NCBI RefSeq assembly: GCF_011058315.1
Contig: NZ_CP049298.1
Location: forward strand, 868,001 to 932,000
Length of the DNA: 64,000 bases
Source: Chryseobacterium sp. POL2
Lineage (GTDB): Bacteria > Bacteroidota > Bacteroidia > Flavobacteriales > Weeksellaceae
Reading direction: 5' to 3'
A program made the position numbers and the translations under genes. The notes under the pieces were generated by a model. The model saw nothing but the letters and a program-made list of their open reading frames with translations. It was not told where the DNA came from and searched no databases. Below are positions 44,729 to 53,315 of the stretch, in pieces. Position 1 is the stretch's first letter. The number at the start of each line of letters is the position of its first letter.

Positions 44729-45757
44729 TTACAGATTTTCAATGTTTGTGATTAATTGGCCAACAACTTCATCCGTGGTCGCCCAAGAGCAAATCAACCG
44801 AATGGCAGAATGTTCTGCATCAATCTGTTGCCAGATATAAAAATCAAATTCGTGTTGTAAAATTTTGATATGGTCATTTTTAAGAATCGGAAAAATCTGA
44901 TTGCTCAAAGAATTTGTCAAAAAAGACACATTTTTCTTTTCAAAAGCCGACTTTATCTTTTGGGTTTGTCGATTGGCATGTTTTCCCAATTCGAGATACA
45001 AATCATCTTTCAAAAGCTCCAGAAACTGAATGCCCAACAATCTGCCTTTCGCCAACATCGCACCTTTTTGTTTGATAACAAAAGGAAAATCTTCGCTTAA
45101 TTTTTCGTTATTAAAAATAATCGCTTCGCCTATTAAAGCGCCATTTTTGGTTCCTCCAAAATAAAAAACATCAGAATTTTTCGCGATAATTTCCAGACTC
45201 AATTCAGCCTCAGGAATCGCAATGGCTTGTGACATTCTAGCGCCATCAATAAAAAGATAAAGATTTTTGGATTGACAAAATTGATACAACTTTTCCAATT
45301 CTGTTTTAGAATAATGTGTTCCAATTTCGGTGGTATTTGAAATATAAACCAGCTTTGGTCGCACCTGATGAGGAATATTTGGATGTTTGTCCAAAACCAC
45401 TTGTATATCGCTGGGTGTAATCTTTCCATCTTTAGTTTGAATGAGATTAATCTTATGCCCAACCGCTTCTATGGCGCCCGTTTCGTTGGTTTGGATATGT
45501 CCAAAATCCGCAGATATAACGCTTTCAAAAGGTTTTAACAAAGAAGAAATCACCAACAAATTAGCCTGCGTTCCGCCACTTACGAAATATACGCCAGCAT
45601 TTTCATTTTTTATTTTTTCCTGAAACAATTTTGTAGCTTGTTGGCAATATTCGTCTTGTCCATAGCCCAATTGCTGTGTTTCGTTAGTCTCTATTAAGGC
45701 TTGCAAAATCCGAGGATGACAAGCTTCTGTATAATCATTTTTAAAAGAATATTTCAT
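44729..45757 (-). CDS. ltaE: Threonine aldolase-family PLP enzyme (beta-eliminating lyase)
   Basis: A 342-residue fold-type I enzyme. It opens with the family pattern YSFKNDYTEACHPRILQAL, has FVSGGTQANLLVIS (cofactor binding), FIDGARMSQA (Asp pairing the cofactor ring) and the Schiff-base Lys in FYFGGTKNGAL (near residue 200). It probably splits L-threonine or L-allo-threonine to glycine and acetaldehyde. The sulfurtransferase gene lies 15 bases upstream on the same strand. A threonine dehydrogenase gene at 46753 offers a second threonine route nearby. Confidence 0.88.
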   Translation of the reverse strand: MKYSFKNDYTEACHPRILQALIETNETQQLGYGQDEYCQQATKLFQEKIKNENAGVYFVSGGTQANLLVISSLLKPFESVISADFGHIQTNETGAIEAVGHKINLIQTKDGKITPSDIQVVLDKHPNIPHQVRPKLVYISNTTEIGTHYSKTELEKLYQFCQSKNLYLFIDGARMSQAIAIPEAELSLEIIAKNSDVFYFGGTKNGALIGEAIIFNNEKLSEDFPFVIKQKGAMLAKGRLLGIQFLELLKDDLYLELGKHANRQTQKIKSAFEKKNVSFLTNSLSNQIFPILKNDHIKILQHEFDFYIWQQIDAEHSAIRLICSWATTDEVVGQLITNIENL

Positions 45758-45772
45758 TGATATCTTATCGTT

Positions 45773-46588
45773 CTACAATTTGTTTCTGGACCATTCGCTC
45801 CAAGATCCGACATAAAGATTTGGAATTTCAAAACCAGCTTCGTTCATCGCCAACAGCGTATGGCAAGCTGTTACACCCGAACCACAATGCACAATAATAT
45901 TTTCTTTAGAAAAATCGTTGAACAGCTTTTCATATTTTACATGCAATTCTTCAGGTGTTTTAAAATTTCCATTCTCGTCCAGATTTTCAGCAAACGGCAT
46001 GTTAATCGCATTGGGAATATGCCCCGCCACCAAATCTATCGGTTCGGTAATCCCGTTATAACGTTGTGCTTCGCGAACATCGATGATTACAGCATTTTTT
46101 TTCAAAGTAGCTGCTTCTACTTCATCGATATTTTTTTGTGGAAGTTTCCAATCTGTAATTGGATAATTGCTTTTTTGATATTTAAAATTTCCCGATTCTG
46201 TTTCTAAATTTTCCGAAATAGCTCGTTGAAGTCCACCATCCAAAACCTGAACTTTCACGTGACCAAAAGCTTTTAGCATCCACCAAAATCTCGCAGCGGC
46301 ATTACCACCATTTTTATCATCATACATAATAACATGCGATTGCGGCGAAATTCCCAAATCGCCTAAAGTCTGTGCAAATTTTTCTGGACTTGGCAAAGGG
46401 TGACGTCCACCATTTTCAAAATTACCAATTTCTGCTAAATCATTATCTAGACTGACATAAACAGCATTTTTGAGATGTTCTTTTTCGTAGTTTTCAAAAG
46501 CCTTTGGACCTGTTCTCACATCAAAAATTCTGAGTTCTGGACTGTCTTTTATTGTATTAAAACATGGTATTCTTAAAATCGGTTTCAT
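45773..46588 (-). CDS. sseA: Sulfurtransferase (thiosulfate/3-mercaptopyruvate type, two rhodanese domains)
   Basis: A 271-residue protein with an inactive N-terminal rhodanese domain (about 8-130, IFDVRTGPKAFENYEKEHL) and an active C-terminal one (about 150-270) whose Cys235 sits in HCGSGVTACHT. CGSGVTA is the active-site loop of the 3-mercaptopyruvate type rather than CRxGxR of true rhodaneses. It transfers sulfane sulfur to cyanide or thiols, for detoxification or sulfur relay. It is followed by the threonine aldolase gene in the same direction. Confidence 0.92.
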   Translation of the reverse strand: MKPILRIPCFNTIKDSPELRIFDVRTGPKAFENYEKEHLKNAVYVSLDNDLAEIGNFENGGRHPLPSPEKFAQTLGDLGISPQSHVIMYDDKNGGNAAARFWWMLKAFGHVKVQVLDGGLQRAISENLETESGNFKYQKSNYPITDWKLPQKNIDEVEAATLKKNAVIIDVREAQRYNGITEPIDLVAGHIPNAINMPFAENLDENGNFKTPEELHVKYEKLFNDFSKENIIVHCGSGVTACHTLLAMNEAGFEIPNLYVGSWSEWSRNKL

Positions 46589-46725
46589 GGGTGAAAATTT
46601 TATAGAACTAAATTAAGTATTTATCGACGTTACACGAAATAAAATATTGAAAATTATTTAAGATACCATGCGCAGTTAGGCTAGATTATTTGGTTTAAAA
46701 ATTTCGAAAAGCAACAAAATTTAAT

Positions 46726-46733
46726 TAGATTTG
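46726..46733 (+). promoter_or_regulatory. Candidate -7 element of the threonine dehydrogenase gene (TAGATTTG)
   Basis: TAGATTTG fits TAnnTTTG and lies 19 bases before the ATG at 46753. Confidence 0.45.
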
Positions 46734-46752
46734 TCATAACTAAAAAGTAATT

Positions 46753-47715
46753 ATGAACACGGCTACAGAACGCATTCTTATCACCGGTGCTCTGGGACAA
46801 ATAGGCACTGAACTTACCCTAAAACTTGTAGAACTCTATGGCAAAGAAAATGTCTTCGCATCTGGACTAGACAAATGGAAAGAAGGGATTACCGAAGCGG
46901 GACATTATGAAAGATTGGACGTTTCCAATTTTGAAGCAATGACCGACTTTATCAAAGAACATCAAATTACAACGGTGTACCATTTAGCTTCTCTCCTATC
47001 CGGAACTTCGGAAAAGCAGCCTCTTTTCGCCTGGAAGCTTAACCTAGAACCACTTATCCACCTTTGCGAATTGGCAAAACAAGGTGTTATTAATAAAATA
47101 TTTTGGCCAAGCTCCATCGCAGTTTTTGGAAAAGGTATTCCTAAAGAAAATGTAGGACAAGAGGTGGTTCTTAACCCTTCTACAGTCTACGGAATTTCGA
47201 AAATGGCTGGTGAAAAATGGTGCGAATATTATTTTGAAAAATATAATGTTGACATCAGAAGTATCCGTTATCCAGGTTTGATTTCTTGGAAAGCGCCGGC
47301 TGGCGGTGGAACAACAGATTATGCGGTAGAAATTTTCTACGAAGCGGTAGAGAACGGTAGCTACACAAGCTTCATCAAAGAAGATACGAAAATGCCAATG
47401 CTGTACATGGATGATGCGATAAACGCAACAATCAAATTGATGACGGCACCAAAAGAACAAGTTAGGGTAAGAACTTCTTATAATCTTGGCGGGATGAGTT
47501 TCAATCCTAAAGAATTGTCAGAAGAAATTAAAAAAATTATGCCTGAATTTACTATTAAATACGAACCCGATTTCCGTCAAGCGATTGCAGATTCTTGGCC
47601 AGCAAGTATTGATGATTCTGTAGCAAAACAAGATTGGGGACTTAGTTATAATTTTGATATCGAAAGCATGTCAAAAGATATGATTAAAAACCTAAAAATA
47701 AAATTGGCTAAATAA
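46753..47715 (+). CDS. tdh: SDR-type L-threonine 3-dehydrogenase (NAD-dependent epimerase family)
   Basis: A 320-residue extended SDR enzyme. NAD binding is at GALGQIG (12-18); the catalytic Tyr-x3-Lys is Y146 and K150 in STVYGISK. The segments HLASLLSG, FWPSSIAVFG, SIRYPGLISWK and MPMLYMDDAI are those of SDR-type threonine dehydrogenases known from Flavobacterium frigidimaris and related bacteria. It oxidises L-threonine to 2-amino-3-ketobutyrate. It is unrelated to the zinc-dependent MDR-type enzyme of E. coli. The next gene starts 19 bases downstream. Confidence 0.9.
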   Translation: MNTATERILITGALGQIGTELTLKLVELYGKENVFASGLDKWKEGITEAGHYERLDVSNFEAMTDFIKEHQITTVYHLASLLSGTSEKQPLFAWKLNLEPLIHLCELAKQGVINKIFWPSSIAVFGKGIPKENVGQEVVLNPSTVYGISKMAGEKWCEYYFEKYNVDIRSIRYPGLISWKAPAGGGTTDYAVEIFYEAVENGSYTSFIKEDTKMPMLYMDDAINATIKLMTAPKEQVRVRTSYNLGGMSFNPKELSEEIKKIMPEFTIKYEPDFRQAIADSWPASIDDSVAKQDWGLSYNFDIESMSKDMIKNLKIKLAK

Positions 47716-47734
47716 GTCAAAACCTGTTCTGAAG

Positions 47735-48490
47735 ATGCTGTTACTAAGTATTAACCTTACAATTCCTTTTGGAAAAGACCGTATCAATCCAGAAATTGAT
47801 GATGAAACATTAATAGCATCTTTGGAACAAAATATAGAAATAATTGTTCAAAACCTTGACATCTATTCTACTCTTGTCACTTTTTTTGTTGATGTTTCTA
47901 TTGCAGAACGCCTTAAGAAAACTTTAAAAAAACTAACAACGGCAGGACACGAGGTTGCTTTTTACAACATTCGTTCTACAACTTCCGAAATCGAAATTGC
48001 TAAAAAGATTCTTGAAGATGAACTTCAAAAAAAAATCCGCGGCCTTCGTCAAAAACTCCTAAAACTTCCTAATAAAGATATAAAAAGCTTGGACTTTTCT
48101 TATGTTTCGAATATCGAACATTCCAATATTGGTTTTATTTTTAGACGTTTAAAAAAGGATAAAACAAAGCTTTATTATGATGACAGCCTCGTCTTTGTGC
48201 CAGAAAGTTTGTCACCGTATTCGCAATTACCTTTCAACGATTATGTGTTCCAAATAACGCCTCAGAAGTTTTATGAAAATATGATTTTGGAAACTTTGCA
48301 AAACGAAGATTACGTCCAAGTTTACATGAATGCTTGGCAATTTTTTGAAAAAGAGGAACTTCCTTACGCATTTCCTTTTTACAAAAAATACAATCTTGGA
48401 AAAAGTTTTGAGGACAAATTGATTGCTTTCCTGGATTTTGTGACAGAAAATGAACTAGCAACTTCTCGAATGAAGGATTATTTGTTTTAA
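47735..48490 (+). CDS. Polysaccharide-deacetylase-like protein, probably catalytically degenerate
   Basis: A 251-residue soluble protein. The layout looks like the NodB-type deacetylase barrel: an N-terminal strand, ATLVTFFVDV-like sequence (here STLVTFFVDVSIAERLK), a GHEVAFYNIRS segment, and long helices. The metal-binding Asp-Asp and His-x-x-x-His motifs of true deacetylases are absent, and the segment where the second His would lie reads AFYNIRS. It is therefore probably a non-enzymatic relative or very divergent. It follows tdh after 19 bases and is convergent with a metallophosphoesterase. Confidence 0.65.
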   Translation: MLLLSINLTIPFGKDRINPEIDDETLIASLEQNIEIIVQNLDIYSTLVTFFVDVSIAERLKKTLKKLTTAGHEVAFYNIRSTTSEIEIAKKILEDELQKKIRGLRQKLLKLPNKDIKSLDFSYVSNIEHSNIGFIFRRLKKDKTKLYYDDSLVFVPESLSPYSQLPFNDYVFQITPQKFYENMILETLQNEDYVQVYMNAWQFFEKEELPYAFPFYKKYNLGKSFEDKLIAFLDFVTENELATSRMKDYLF

Positions 48491-48493
48491 AAT

Positions 48494-49702
48494 TTAACTT
48501 AATTCAAACAAGGTAATTTCTGGTAAAATCCCCACTCTTCCGGAATAGCCAATGACACCAAAACCTCTATTAACATAGAGATAGCGACCATTACTTTCAT
48601 AAAGATCCATCCATTTTTTGTAACGATATTCTATGGGGGACCATTTCACATTTTTGAGATCGACCCCAAACTGCATGCCGTGTGTATGCCCAGACAAAGT
48701 AAGGTGTACAAAGTTAGGATTGTTTTTCACGGCATAATCAAAATGTGTAGGATCATGCGACATCAAAATTTTAACAGCATCACTTGGTACATTTTCTAAA
48801 GCTTTGTCCAAATCGCCATATTGAGGAAATGGTTTTTCGCCCCAGTTTTCAACACCGAGAAGGTAGATTTTTTCGTCGTTTTTTTCAATGCTAAGATGCT
48901 CATTTCTTAACACTCTGAAGCCTGCTTCTTTTTGATATTGAATAAGTTTAGGAACATTTTGGTATTCCTCTTCCTTAGAATTAAATTTACCATACTTACC
49001 ATAGTCATGATTGCCAAGTATAGAAAATTTGCCATCTTTTGCCTGGATGCTTTTAAATAAATTAATAAACGGCTGAAACTCTTCCGCATAATTATTCACC
49101 ATATCACCCGTAAATAGGACTAAATCTGGTTTTTGTTGATTAATTAAATCAATGGCATGTTGCAACTTCGACGGATCTTGAAATGTACCGCTGTGTACAT
49201 CCGAGATTTGAACAATTTTGTAAGCTTTAAAACTTTTGGGAAGATTTTTTAATTTTAATTTCACTTTGCGAACACGATGGCGGTATTTTCCGAAAATAAT
49301 TCCATCCAAAAAAGCGTAAGACATTATTCCTGCAGTACCTAGACCTATCAAGCTAACAAATTTTCTACGACTCGGATAATGTCCTGTTTGTCCAGAAGAA
49401 AACGATTGAACTCCAAATCTCAACAAACGAATAATATCTTCAATTAATAAGAAAAAGAAAGTTAAAAGTTTTGGGATTGCAAATACCAAAATAAGTCCCA
49501 TAATGAGATTAACTTGCATAGGACTACGATTTGTCCTATCGAACTGCGTCACAAGAAAAATTAACAACGCATAGATGCTAACGGTAACCACCCAATAGAC
49601 AGCACGTGCCCATGTATTGCTAACAACGGTACGAACCGCTTGGTAAATATAAAATTCGATGAGAACAAAAAAAGCAATGATTCCCAAAATGTTTTTCATC
49701 AT
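48494..49702 (-). CDS. Membrane-anchored metallophosphoesterase (YkuE/LpxH-like calcineurin fold)
   Basis: A 402-residue protein with four N-terminal hydrophobic helices (about 5-22, 34-53, 65-90, 118-140) and a calcineurin-like domain (about 155-400). The metal ligand motifs are ISDVHSG, FTGDMVNN, LGNHDYG, SHDPTHF and LSGHTHGMQF, all intact. Family members act on phospholipids or lipid A precursors (UDP-diacylglucosamine-like) or cyclic nucleotides; the substrate here is not determined. It is convergent with the deacetylase-like gene and follows the KASIII gene on the same strand. Confidence 0.92.
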   Translation of the reverse strand: MMKNILGIIAFFVLIEFYIYQAVRTVVSNTWARAVYWVVTVSIYALLIFLVTQFDRTNRSPMQVNLIMGLILVFAIPKLLTFFFLLIEDIIRLLRFGVQSFSSGQTGHYPSRRKFVSLIGLGTAGIMSYAFLDGIIFGKYRHRVRKVKLKLKNLPKSFKAYKIVQISDVHSGTFQDPSKLQHAIDLINQQKPDLVLFTGDMVNNYAEEFQPFINLFKSIQAKDGKFSILGNHDYGKYGKFNSKEEEYQNVPKLIQYQKEAGFRVLRNEHLSIEKNDEKIYLLGVENWGEKPFPQYGDLDKALENVPSDAVKILMSHDPTHFDYAVKNNPNFVHLTLSGHTHGMQFGVDLKNVKWSPIEYRYKKWMDLYESNGRYLYVNRGFGVIGYSGRVGILPEITLFELS

Positions 49703-49731
49703 AAAGCTTCAACTTTAAAATAAGCACAAAC

Positions 49732-49773
49732 AAAAAGCACAAAGTAAACCAAATTGTTACTCTGTGCCTTTTT
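49732..49773 (-). terminator. Terminator after the KASIII-like gene
   Basis: On the minus strand AAAAGGCACAGAGTAAC pairs with GTTTACTTTGTGCTTTTT with a few mismatches (49773-49732), followed by U residues. It separates the KASIII-like gene from the metallophosphoesterase. Confidence 0.8.
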
Positions 49774-49796
49774 GACTTATATTTATTTTAAATAAA

Positions 49797-50876
49797 TTAA
49801 ATTTTATCCTTTGGAAAGCGATATACCACGCAATTGATATTCATCCCAGCCCCAACAGAAGTAAAGATAATATGGCTTCCAGGCGTGAAACTTTGTCCTT
49901 CCATTTTACCTTTTCTTATCAAATCAAACATTGTCGGAACTGTTGCCACCGAAGAATTCCCGAATTTCTGAATGGTCATCGGCGCAATAACATGATCATA
50001 ATCTTTGATGCCATATAGTTTGAACAATCTTGAAATCATCGCATAATCCATCTTGGCATTCGCCTGGTGAATTAAGATTTTATCAATATCTGCAATGTCC
50101 AGATTGGCTTTATCAATAGTTGCTTTTATAGCATCTGGCACATTTTTCAGTGCATATTCGTAGATTTTTCGCCCACGCATACGGATGTATAATTTGCTTT
50201 GATCATCTTCTAAATTAAGAGATGTTCCGTTTTCCAAATAACACAATTCTTCACCATTATCACATATTGTAGAATCCGCAATAATACCAACATTTTCTTC
50301 CTCTGTAGTTGTTACCACGACTGCTCCCGCACCATCTGCAAAGATCAGTTTGTTTCTATCAAAAGGATCGGTAACACGACTTAAGGTTTCACCTCCTACT
50401 ACCAAAATTGTTTTAGCACGACCAGATTTTAATAAAACATCGGACAAGATTAACGCTTCTACCCAACCAGGACATCCAAAAATCATATCATAATTAATAC
50501 AATTTCTATTCTTAATGCCAAGTTTATTCTTAAGTCGAGCCGCTAAAGAAGGCATAAAATTGGGAAGGCCTTTCTCATCAACTTCTCCAAAATTGGTGGC
50601 ATAGATAATATAATCAATAGATTCTTTGTCCACACCAGCATCTTCTATTGCCTGAGTTGCAGCACGAAGACCTAAATCCGAATTGTACTCGCCTGCATTG
50701 ATGTATCGCCTTTCTTCAATTTCTGTAATATCAACAAATTTGCTGATAACTTCAGAATTTGGTTTATCAATTTTTTCGTTATTTTCATCATAAAAAATTG
50801 AATCCATAAAGTAGGAACCGTCAATAACATTTTCTGGTACATAACATCCAGATCCTATAATAACTGTATTTGGCAT
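49797..50876 (-). CDS. 3-oxoacyl-ACP synthase III (KASIII)-like enzyme
   Basis: A 359-residue thiolase-fold condensing enzyme. The catalytic triad is Cys135 in FGCPGWVEAL, His270 in LIHQANAKMD and Asn307 in KFGNSSVATVP. It has the N-terminal IGSGCYVPENVI strand. At 359 residues it is longer than classical FabH (about 320), with an insert at about 25-50 after the first helix. I start it at the ATG 50876; an upstream in-frame extension to 50954 lacks similarity to the family. It stands alone, without acyl-carrier or other fatty-acid genes, so it may make a special acyl product rather than initiate bulk fatty-acid synthesis. Confidence 0.9.
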   Translation of the reverse strand: MPNTVIIGSGCYVPENVIDGSYFMDSIFYDENNEKIDKPNSEVISKFVDITEIEERRYINAGEYNSDLGLRAATQAIEDAGVDKESIDYIIYATNFGEVDEKGLPNFMPSLAARLKNKLGIKNRNCINYDMIFGCPGWVEALILSDVLLKSGRAKTILVVGGETLSRVTDPFDRNKLIFADGAGAVVVTTTEEENVGIIADSTICDNGEELCYLENGTSLNLEDDQSKLYIRMRGRKIYEYALKNVPDAIKATIDKANLDIADIDKILIHQANAKMDYAMISRLFKLYGIKDYDHVIAPMTIQKFGNSSVATVPTMFDLIRKGKMEGQSFTPGSHIIFTSVGAGMNINCVVYRFPKDKI

Positions 50877-51028
50877 CGAAGATTTTTGAATAATTAAAAA
50901 AACAAAATTACATATTTTTTTGAATTTGTTGTGAGGAATTCCAATAAATACCAATTTAGCTTTTGTAGGCTGATTTTAATAACCAAATAAAGCGGAATTT
51001 ATCATCTTATTTTCTTGCAAATAATTAC

Positions 51029-51036
51029 TAAATTTG
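51029..51036 (+). promoter_or_regulatory. Candidate -7 element before the hypothetical-menG-porT genes (TAAATTTG)
   Basis: TAAATTTGC fits TAnnTTTG, 44 bases before the ATG at 51081. No TTG lies at the ideal distance. Confidence 0.4.
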
Positions 51037-51080
51037 CATATTGTCTTTTTGACAAAGCTTCAATTTGAATATCAGAAACA

Positions 51081-51653
51081 ATGCTAAAAAACAACCCATC
51101 TCTGAAAGGCCTTCTCTTGGCTGTTATAGCTGCAATAGCTTCTTTCGGAATTTATTTTTTATTTCTGGCTAAACCTAATTATTATTTGGTGGACAATCCT
51201 ACGCCCGATACTTATTTTTTCCGAATCAACAATGGTGAGCAAAAAATATTAGCTTCTGGACAATATCTAAAAATAGATTTGGATAAAGGCAAAAATGACA
51301 TCAAGGTTTTTGACCAAAACAAAAAAATGCTTTACGACTCTAGCTTTCAGGTTATAAAAGACCGCGGAATGCTGAATATTGCACACAAAGACTATTATGT
51401 TTTCAAACAATATTATGGCTATTTCCGCGACAAAGATTCTTTGATTTTGTCACAAGGACATACCACTATCGATGGGAAAAACTTTATTGGAGACATCAAA
51501 AAGTCAAACAAACTTTACAACGAAGATTTCTATTTTAACATTGATGAAGATTATGATAAAGTCATTAAAAACATCGATAAAGTAGAAAGCCGTACCAAAA
51601 TCTTTAGAAAACAAGATTTTATAAATTATTACAACGAAAACTATAAGTTTTAA
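51081..51653 (+). CDS. Hypothetical single-pass membrane protein
   Basis: A 190-residue protein with one N-terminal transmembrane helix (about 8-28, LLLAVIAAIASFGIYFLFLA) and an exposed domain with alternating beta strands (YYLVDNPTPDTYFFRINNGE, then KNDIKVFDQNKKMLYDSSFQ), ending in a Lys/Asp/Tyr-rich tail. No family recognised. It is 32 bases upstream of menG and probably transcribed with it and porT. The exposed part may lie in the periplasm. Start by ATG; codon use looks like the neighbours. Confidence 0.7.
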   Translation: MLKNNPSLKGLLLAVIAAIASFGIYFLFLAKPNYYLVDNPTPDTYFFRINNGEQKILASGQYLKIDLDKGKNDIKVFDQNKKMLYDSSFQVIKDRGMLNIAHKDYYVFKQYYGYFRDKDSLILSQGHTTIDGKNFIGDIKKSNKLYNEDFYFNIDEDYDKVIKNIDKVESRTKIFRKQDFINYYNENYKF

Positions 51654-51685
51654 TCAAAATTCACGTTTAATTATATATTTTTATT

Positions 51686-52411
51686 TTGGATCATAATAAC
51701 GTAACACCATATAATACTGATAATAGCAAGAAAAGTCAAGTCGAAGATATGTTCGACAACATTGCCCCAAAGTATGATCTTCTGAATCATGTTTTGTCAA
51801 TGAAAATTGATGTGCTGTGGCGAAACACTTTGGTTAAATGGTTAAATAAAGACCAACCCAAAACTGTTTTGGACGTTGCTACAGGCACGGGTGATCTTGC
51901 CATTACAGTACAAAAAGGCACGCAGGCGCACGTAACAGGTCTAGATCTTTCTCAGCAAATGTTGAATGTGGGCATCGAAAAAGTAAAGAAACAAAAGCTT
52001 TCTGATAAAATATCCATGATGAAAGGCGATGCTGAAAGATTGCCTTTTGAGGATAACAATTTCGATGCTGTAACAGTTGCTTTTGGTGTTAGAAATTTTG
52101 AAAATCTTGAAAAAGGTTTAGCAGAATTAAAAAGAGTGGTGAAAGAAAACAAAAGTGTTTATATATTAGAGTTTTCAAAAGTTGAAGGATTTATGGGACC
52201 ACTCTATATGTTTTATTTTAAAAATATTTTGCCCGCTATCGGAAGATTGGTTTCCAAAGATAACAGAGCCTACACCTATTTGCCAGACTCCGTTAACGCC
52301 TTTCCTTTTGGTGAAAAAATGAAAAACATATTGCTGCAAACAGGCTTCTCAAAAGTAGAATACAAAAAGCTAAGCCTAGGTATTGCGACAATTTATAAAG
52401 CCACAAAATAA
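51686..52411 (+). CDS. menG: Demethylmenaquinone methyltransferase (UbiE/MenG)
   Basis: A 241-residue class I SAM-dependent methyltransferase. The N-terminal FDNIAPKYDLLNHVLSMKID and the SAM motif VLDVATGTGDLAI (about 52-64) are followed by the family's GVRNFENLEKGLAEL segment and the C-terminal LSLGIATIYK. It methylates demethylmenaquinone in the last step of menaquinone synthesis. The start is a TTG (MDHNNVTPYN), with no in-frame ATG until codon 21. porT begins 4 bases after the stop, an association common in flavobacteria. Confidence 0.95.
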   Translation: MDHNNVTPYNTDNSKKSQVEDMFDNIAPKYDLLNHVLSMKIDVLWRNTLVKWLNKDQPKTVLDVATGTGDLAITVQKGTQAHVTGLDLSQQMLNVGIEKVKKQKLSDKISMMKGDAERLPFEDNNFDAVTVAFGVRNFENLEKGLAELKRVVKENKSVYILEFSKVEGFMGPLYMFYFKNILPAIGRLVSKDNRAYTYLPDSVNAFPFGEKMKNILLQTGFSKVEYKKLSLGIATIYKATK

Positions 52412-52415
52412 TAGG

Positions 52416-53204
52416 ATGACAAAACTGAAACATCTTGTAGCCATCGCATTGTTAACTGGATTTACGGCTAACGCACAACTTACAGACATCTTTAGAAAAA
52501 CAGATCGTCTCGATAATCTTGAAGATTTTGACACCCAAAAATTCAGTTGGGGATTTTACCTTGCTGCAAATAATTTTGACTCAAAACTGGTTTTGGATCC
52601 AAGATATGGGATGAATGGTCAAGAAAGTTTAATACACGTTAAACCTGCTTTCAGCTTCGGAGCTGGTCTTATCGGGAAAATGCGTCTTAACGACTATTTG
52701 GATCTTCGCATAGAACCAGGATTACATTTTGTAGAAAGAGAGTTTACTTTTAACACACAATCCAATGATCAATACGCAGGCGGAACAACACAATTCCCAG
52801 CTTTCACACCGATTGTGATGACCGATACAGACCGAATAAAAACAGTTAAATCAACTTATGTTGACGTTCCTATTTTGTTAGAATTTCATGGTGATAGATG
52901 GTACAACACCAGACCTTATGCCGCTGGAGGCGTCAATTATTTGATGAATTTACAATCAAACGAAACCAGTACAGAAGACAATTCTAGAAACATTTTCCGT
53001 TCTACATCGCATAATTTTGGTTGGACAGCAGAACTAGGAATTCAGATTTATTTCAGCCGATTTAAGCTCACACCAGCCATCCGTGGAACCTTCTTCATGA
53101 ACAACGAAATTGTCGCGGACAATCCAGAAACACCGCCATATTGGGCGGCTGGGATTTCTACGATGAATACAAGAGCTTTCATGTTTGTTTTAAAATTTGA
53201 ATAA
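52416..53204 (+). CDS. porT: PorT-family outer-membrane beta-barrel protein
   Basis: A 262-residue protein with a signal peptide ending ANAQ (about 21 residues). I start it at the ATG 52416, 4 bases after menG. Alternating amphipathic strands such as FSWGFYLAANNFDSK, AFSFGAGLIGKMRLNDYLDLRIEPGLHF, YVDVPILLEFHG and AELGIQIYFSRFKL form a porin-like or PorT-like barrel ending in MFVLKFE, with a terminal aromatic. PorT is a component required for type IX secretion and gliding-related export in Bacteroidetes. The position next to menG is typical. The SPFH and LRR genes with T9SS signals suit such a system. Confidence 0.85.
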   Translation: MTKLKHLVAIALLTGFTANAQLTDIFRKTDRLDNLEDFDTQKFSWGFYLAANNFDSKLVLDPRYGMNGQESLIHVKPAFSFGAGLIGKMRLNDYLDLRIEPGLHFVEREFTFNTQSNDQYAGGTTQFPAFTPIVMTDTDRIKTVKSTYVDVPILLEFHGDRWYNTRPYAAGGVNYLMNLQSNETSTEDNSRNIFRSTSHNFGWTAELGIQIYFSRFKLTPAIRGTFFMNNEIVADNPETPPYWAAGISTMNTRAFMFVLKFE

Positions 53205-53221
53205 TATTTTTCATAAATTTA

Positions 53222-53251
53222 TTGTTTTATTAAATTTCATTTCTATATTTG
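53222..53251 (+). promoter_or_regulatory. Promoter of the trp operon (TTG-N19-TATATTTG)
   Basis: TTG at 53222-53224 and TATATTTG at 53244-53251 are separated by exactly 19 bases, the best match in this window to the Bacteroidota consensus. Transcription should begin near 53256-53258, just before the leader peptide ATG at 53268. Confidence 0.8.
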
Positions 53252-53267
53252 TCACATGAATTTATCA

Positions 53268-53315
53268 ATGAACAAAAACTGGTGGTGGCATTCAAAATCT
53301 TGGTCAAGGTCTTGA
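53268..53315 (+). CDS. trpL: trp operon leader peptide (attenuator peptide)
   Basis: A 15-codon reading frame, MNKNWWWHSKSWSRS, with Trp at positions 5-7 and 12; it could also start four codons earlier at 53256, but the promoter position favours 53268. Such Trp density in a peptide upstream of trp genes is the classical sign of attenuation: with scarce Trp-tRNA, the ribosome stalls at the tandem Trp codons (53280-53288). It lies 17 bases after the promoter and is followed by alternative RNA stems (53303-53396). Confidence 0.92.
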   Translation: MNKNWWWHSKSWSRS

